A DNA stretch of 64,000 bases from an uncultured Eisenbergiella sp. GTDB lineage: Bacteria; Bacillota; Clostridia; Lachnospirales; Lachnospiraceae. Location: positions 1-64,000 of the forward strand of contig CANQVD010000002.1 of NCBI GenBank assembly GCA_947627215.1, in the 5' to 3' direction. Of this stretch, positions 55,986-64,000 are shown piece by piece. Positions within the stretch are counted from its first letter, which is position 1; each line of letters opens with the position of its first letter. The position numbers were made by a program, and so were the translations under genes. The notes beneath the pieces were generated by a model. That model saw only the letters and a list, made by a program, of their open reading frames with translations, did no database searches and was not told the DNA's origin.

Positions 55986-57440
55986 ATGGGCACCAGAAAG
56001 AGAAGGAAGAAGAAAAAACGGAATAATGCGAAAATCTTTCTGCTGACGTTTCTGCTCACGGTAGCGGCCGGCGGCGTCCTTTTGCTGGGCGTCTGGGCGG
56101 CCGGGAAACCGGCCGGGAGCGTGCTGACGGCGTGGCGCGAAAAGCCCGGCGAAAACGGTGCGGCAGCGGCGTCCTCCGGTCAGGACGGGGCATCCGCAGA
56201 GGACCCCAGGACCTCCGGCGCGGCCGCGCTCGGAGACGGTACCGGCGGGGAGGGCGGAAACGGGACGGCTGCATCCGGATACGGTGCCGGTGAAGCGTCC
56301 GGATACGGCGCCGGTGAAGTGTCTGGAAACGGTGCGGCGGCATCCGGCAGCGGGACGGCCGGAAACGGAACGGCTGATGGCGGGGACGGCGGAGACGGAA
56401 GCCGTTACGGCGCGCTGCTGGCGGATCCGGAGCTCTGCCGTGAACAGAACATTCACCCGATGGAGGCGGCGGATCCGGAGGAGGTCTCGCTGGTGTTCGC
56501 GGGGGACATCCTTTTTGACGACCGTTACGCCGTCATGACCACTCTGCAGCAGCGGGGCGGCCGGCTGGAAAGCTGCTTTTCCGGGGAAGTGCTGGACGTC
56601 ACGCGCGGAGCGGACATATTTATGGTCAATAATGAGTTCCCTTATACCGACAGGGGAGAACCCATGCCGGATAAGAAATTCACGTTCCGCGCGAAGCCCG
56701 CATACGCATTTTATCTTTTTGATATGGGCGCGGATGTGGTGTCGCTGGCCAACAACCATGCTCACGACTACGGGCAGATTTCCCTGACGGATACGCTGGA
56801 CACGCTGGCCAATCTGGGAATGCCCTGGGTGGGGGCGGGGAGGAACCTGGAGGAAGCGTCCAGACCGATCTATTTTATCATCAACGATATCAGGATCGCG
56901 ATCCTTTCCGCGACTCAGATCGAGCGAATGGACAATCCCAGCACGAAGGGCGCGACCGAAACGGAACCGGGCGTGTTCCGGTGCCTGAATATCACCCGGC
57001 TTCTGCAGGAGATAGAGGAGGCGAAGCAGAACAGCGATTTCGTGATCGTCTACGTGCACTGGGGGACGGAGAATATGGTGGAGGTGGATTGGGCGCAGGC
57101 GGAACAGGGGCCGCAGATCGCGCAGGCGGGAGCGGACCTGATCATCGGGGACCATCCCCATATCCTGCAGCCCATCGGTTATTGCGGCGACGTTCCGGTG
57201 GTTTACAGCCTGGGGAATTTCTGGTTCAATTCCAAAACGCTGGATACCTGCCTGATCCGCGTGAAGCTGGATCAGAACGGGCTGAAAAGTCTGCAGTTTC
57301 TCCCCGGCATTCAGAAGGACTGCGCCGTGTCGCTGCCGGACGGGGAAGAAAAGGAACGGATCCTTTCCTATATGAGAAGTATTTCTCCCGGCGTTTCCAT
57401 CGATGCGGCAGGCTTCGTCACGAAGGCGCCGGAAGCGTGA
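55986..57440 (+). CDS. CapA-family protein (PGA_cap metallophosphatase fold)
   Basis: A 484-residue membrane-anchored protein. The N-terminus is strongly basic (RKRRKKKKRNN) followed by a signal-anchor helix (FLLTFLLTVAAGGVLLLGVW). A linker of about 100 residues has Gly/Ala/Ser repeats (GYGAGEASGYGAGEVSG). The PGA_cap domain starts LVFAGDILFDD and contains MVNNEFPYTD, LANNHAHDYG, VHWGTEN and IIGDHPHILQPI, the metal and active-site motifs of CapA/PgsA proteins. The family is tied to poly-gamma-glutamate or cell-wall synthesis. Position between rplA and rplJ is unusual. Confidence 0.88.
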   Translation: MGTRKRRKKKKRNNAKIFLLTFLLTVAAGGVLLLGVWAAGKPAGSVLTAWREKPGENGAAAASSGQDGASAEDPRTSGAAALGDGTGGEGGNGTAASGYGAGEASGYGAGEVSGNGAAASGSGTAGNGTADGGDGGDGSRYGALLADPELCREQNIHPMEAADPEEVSLVFAGDILFDDRYAVMTTLQQRGGRLESCFSGEVLDVTRGADIFMVNNEFPYTDRGEPMPDKKFTFRAKPAYAFYLFDMGADVVSLANNHAHDYGQISLTDTLDTLANLGMPWVGAGRNLEEASRPIYFIINDIRIAILSATQIERMDNPSTKGATETEPGVFRCLNITRLLQEIEEAKQNSDFVIVYVHWGTENMVEVDWAQAEQGPQIAQAGADLIIGDHPHILQPIGYCGDVPVVYSLGNFWFNSKTLDTCLIRVKLDQNGLKSLQFLPGIQKDCAVSLPDGEEKERILSYMRSISPGVSIDAAGFVTKAPEA

Positions 57441-57509
57441 GGGCATGAAACCGACAAAAAACGGCGGAACAATGAAAACAGAAAACGGTCGGAAAAGTGA
57501 AAACAACGC

Positions 57510-57539
57510 TTGACAGCCGTCCCGTATCTGTGCTATGGT
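57510..57539 (+). promoter_or_regulatory. Promoter of the L10 leader and rplJL
   Basis: TTGACA (57510-57515) and TATGGT (57534-57539) with an 18-base spacer, directly before the L10 leader. Confidence 0.7.
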
Positions 57540-57544
57540 TAGGA

Positions 57545-57672
57545 AGGTCGAAAAGACCGTGCCGAAGACAGCAGGTACCGGCGAACCGGTGTAAGGGAAA
57601 GCGCCTGCCGAGGAATGAAGAGTCAGGAACCGACTATGAACCTCTCTGTCTTTGTGCGGAGAGGTTTTTTGA
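57545..57672 (+). ncRNA. Ribosomal protein L10 leader RNA
   Basis: The leader has the layout of the L10 leader (Rfam L10_leader): GAAGACAGCAGGTACCGGC, a GGTGTAAG bulge, and CCTGCCGAGG closing the GCAGG stem, which together form the kink-turn bound by L10(L12). It is followed by a terminator hairpin at 57641. Excess L10 would stabilise the terminator form and lower rplJL transcription. Confidence 0.88.
57641..57670 (+). terminator. Attenuator terminator of the L10 leader
   Basis: CCTCTC and GAGAGG pair around a short loop and are followed by T6, 115 bases before rplJ. It is the regulated terminator of the leader. Confidence 0.85.
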
Positions 57673-57785
57673 TCAGGGGTATTTGGACAGTGGGAATACC
57701 GCCTGGAGAAGATCCCTCTTTTATTCCGGCGATGCGGAATGCGGTTCCTCACCGCCCGGCAAGAAATCTGTAAGGAGGTAAGAAA

Positions 57786-58304
57786 ATGGCAAAGGTTGAG
57801 CTCAAAAAGCCCGTCGTCGCGGAGATCTCCGAAGCGATCCGGGATGCCCAGTCTGTAGTCCTGGTGGATTACCGCGGTCTGACCGTGGAGCAGGACACCG
57901 CTCTTCGCAAGAAGCTGCGCGACGCCGGCATCACCTACAAGGTGTACAAAAACACCATGATGAATTTCGCTTTCAAGGGAACCGACTTTGAGGGGCTTAC
58001 GCCCTATCTGAACGGTCCGTCCGCAGTCGCCATCTCCAAGACCGACGCTACCGCGCCGGCGAGGGAAGTGGCAGATTTCGCCAAGACTGCTGACAAGCTG
58101 GAGATCAAGGGCGGCGTAGTGGAGGGCAGCGTCTATGACGCGGCCGGCATCATGGAGATCGCGAAGATCCCCGGAAGAGAAGCGCTTGTTTCCAGACTGC
58201 TGGGCAGCATGCAGTCTCCGATCGCGAATCTGGCCCGTGTTCTGAAGCAGATCGCGGAGAAGGATTCGGAAGCGGCTCCCGCGGAAGCCGCGGCGGCGGA
58301 ATGA
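57786..58304 (+). CDS. rplJ: 50S ribosomal protein L10
   Basis: A 172-residue L10 that anchors L7/L12 dimers on the ribosome: [25 protein letters not shown] at the N-terminus, [12 protein letters not shown], and a C-terminal helix rich in Ala/Glu that binds L7/L12. GTAAGGAGGTAAGAAA precedes the ATG. Regulated by the leader upstream. Confidence 0.97.
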   Translation: MAKVELKKPVVAEISEAIRDAQSVVLVDYRGLTVEQDTALRKKLRDAGITYKVYKNTMMNFAFKGTDFEGLTPYLNGPSAVAISKTDATAPAREVADFAKTADKLEIKGGVVEGSVYDAAGIMEIAKIPGREALVSRLLGSMQSPIANLARVLKQIAEKDSEAAPAEAAAAE

Positions 58305-58365
58305 GAAGAATTGCGGCATAAGAAGGACCGCAGCATCATTTTTAATCAAATGGAGGGAAATACAA

Positions 58366-58737
58366 ATGGCTAAGTTTACAACTCAGGAATTTATCGATGC
58401 GATCAAGGAGATGACCGTATTAGAGCTGAACGATCTGGTTAAGGCCTGCGAGGAGGCTTTCGGCGTGTCCGCCGCTGCCGGCGTTGTGGTCGCCGCTGCC
58501 GGCCCCGCTGAGGAAGTGGAAGAGAAGACCGAGTTCAACGTTGAGCTGACCGAGATTGGCCCCAACAAGGTCAAGGTCATCAAGGTTGTCCGTGAAGTGA
58601 CCGGCCTCGGCCTGAAGGAAGCGAAGGACGTCGTTGACAATGCGCCGAAGAATGTGAAGGAAGCCGTTTCCAAGGACGAAGCGGAAGAGATCAAGAAGAA
58701 GCTGGAGGCGGAAGGCGCCAAGGTCACCCTTAAATAA
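58366..58737 (+). CDS. rplL: 50S ribosomal protein L7/L12
   Basis: A 123-residue L7/L12 with the N-terminal dimer domain ([17 protein letters not shown]), an Ala/Val hinge and the C-terminal factor-binding domain ([23 protein letters not shown]). ATGGAGGGAAATACAA precedes the ATG. A terminator follows. Confidence 0.97.
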   Translation: MAKFTTQEFIDAIKEMTVLELNDLVKACEEAFGVSAAAGVVVAAAGPAEEVEEKTEFNVELTEIGPNKVKVIKVVREVTGLGLKEAKDVVDNAPKNVKEAVSKDEAEEIKKKLEAEGAKVTLK

Positions 58738-58799
58738 TAAGGAAGCATCCTGCATGGCAGCCGTGCCGGCTGCCGCCTGAGCAACAGAAGAAAGCGCAG

Positions 58800-58827
58800 A
58801 AAGCGCCCGCATATGCGGGCGCTTTTT
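58800..58827 (+). terminator. Intrinsic terminator after rplL
   Basis: AAAGCGCCCGCATATGCGGG and its complement make a near-perfect palindrome (58800-58823) followed by T5. It ends the rplJL unit before a separate rpoB promoter. Confidence 0.88.
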
Positions 58828-58892
58828 ATGAGTGCGTCCCTGCCCGGCGAAAAGGTCCCGGGAAAATCTTTACAAAATTAATAAAATATTTG

Positions 58893-58921
58893 TTGACTTG
58901 GCGCTTGACTTGTGGTACATT
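58893..58921 (+). promoter_or_regulatory. Promoter of rpoBC
   Basis: TTGACT (58893-58898) and TACATT (58916-58921) with a 17-base spacer, about 85 bases before rpoB. Confidence 0.7.
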
Positions 58922-59007
58922 GTAGGTTGCATTACTGTGTTGGAGTGCGCTGTTTTTGTGTGTAATTCCGAACATTTTGTGGCTGAGAATATGAAGAACG
59001 GGGTGAA

Positions 59008-62874
<3,867 letters not shown>

Positions 62875-62924
62875 GCCGGAAACGGCCGAAGCGGCGCTGC
62901 GGGCGCTGCGGGAAATATTTGTAA

Positions 62925-64000
<1,076 letters not shown>

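Noticed and set aside
55941-58349. 802-codon minus-strand frame
   Set aside because: Antisense to capA-like, L10 leader and rplJ; it would cross a conserved RNA leader and two terminators.

Overview
The window looks like the chromosome of a GC-rich member of the Clostridia, most likely Lachnospiraceae. The evidence is low-GC-Firmicutes-type gene families (AgrB/AgrD, YesM/YesN two-component systems, LplB/YtcP-type sugar permeases, a VTC/DUF4956/CotH operon), strong AGGAGG-type ribosome binding sites and the nusG-rplK-rplA-rplJ-rplL-rpoB-rpoC cluster. No species is named because nothing in the sequence alone fixes one. Base composition is mosaic: roughly the first 25 kb is AT-rich, while most of 25.3-64 kb is clearly GC-rich. 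Within the GC-rich part, the 28.6-31.4 kb module is again lower in GC.

Region 1 (1-3.2 kb) is an agr-type peptide quorum-sensing locus: a 5'-truncated LytTR regulator, an AgrC-like kinase, a stand-alone receiver domain, a 50-residue AgrD-like pre-peptide too short for most gene callers, and AgrB. Three direct-repeat boxes (ACAT, 17 bases, ACAT) look like binding sites for a LytTR regulator. Region 2 (3.2-8.5 kb) is a compact integrative mobilizable element: MobA-type relaxase, MobC, an oriT-like palindrome cluster, a small HTH protein, a DUF6462/excisionase-like protein, a ribbon-helix-helix protein and a tyrosine recombinase. It has no conjugation machinery of its own. Region 3 (8.5-13.7 kb) is a wreckage and defence island. 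It holds phage-like gene remnants, a type I toxin-antitoxin pair (holin-like toxin plus convergent antisense RNA), a doubly frameshifted PD-(D/E)XK 'transposase' and an intact two-gene cassette of an AAA/ABC-like ATPase and a small PD-(D/E)XK-like protein. Region 4 (13.7-25.2 kb) is a carbohydrate uptake and processing cluster: YesN/YesM two-component system, two sugar permeases, a solute-binding lipoprotein, an FAD-dependent oxidoreductase and a GH38 alpha-mannosidase.

Region 5 (25.3-53.3 kb) is GC-rich and made of short operons. They include an NTF2-like/LytTR fusion regulator, a secreted 5'-nucleotidase lipoprotein, a module of a small glycine-rich membrane peptide plus an HTH-dynamin-like GTPase fusion, and a YihS-like isomerase. 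Further along are a heterodimeric ABC exporter, trpS, luxS with mtnN, cardiolipin synthase, a divergent HTH/Hanks-kinase pair, the VTC-DUF4956-CotH operon and glf.

Region 6 (53.3-64 kb) is the core information-processing cluster rpmG-secE-nusG-rplK-rplA-rplJ-rplL-rpoB-rpoC. It carries an L10 leader RNA before rplJ and, unusually, a CapA-family gene inserted between rplA and rplJ. rpoC runs off the right edge.

The two most interesting candidates for undescribed systems are the HTH-dynamin GTPase with its partner peptide (28.7-31.4 kb) and the ATPase/PD-(D/E)XK pair (11.3-13.1 kb). The agr locus with its repeated LytTR boxes is the best-supported regulatory unit. I saw no rRNA, tRNA or CRISPR array.
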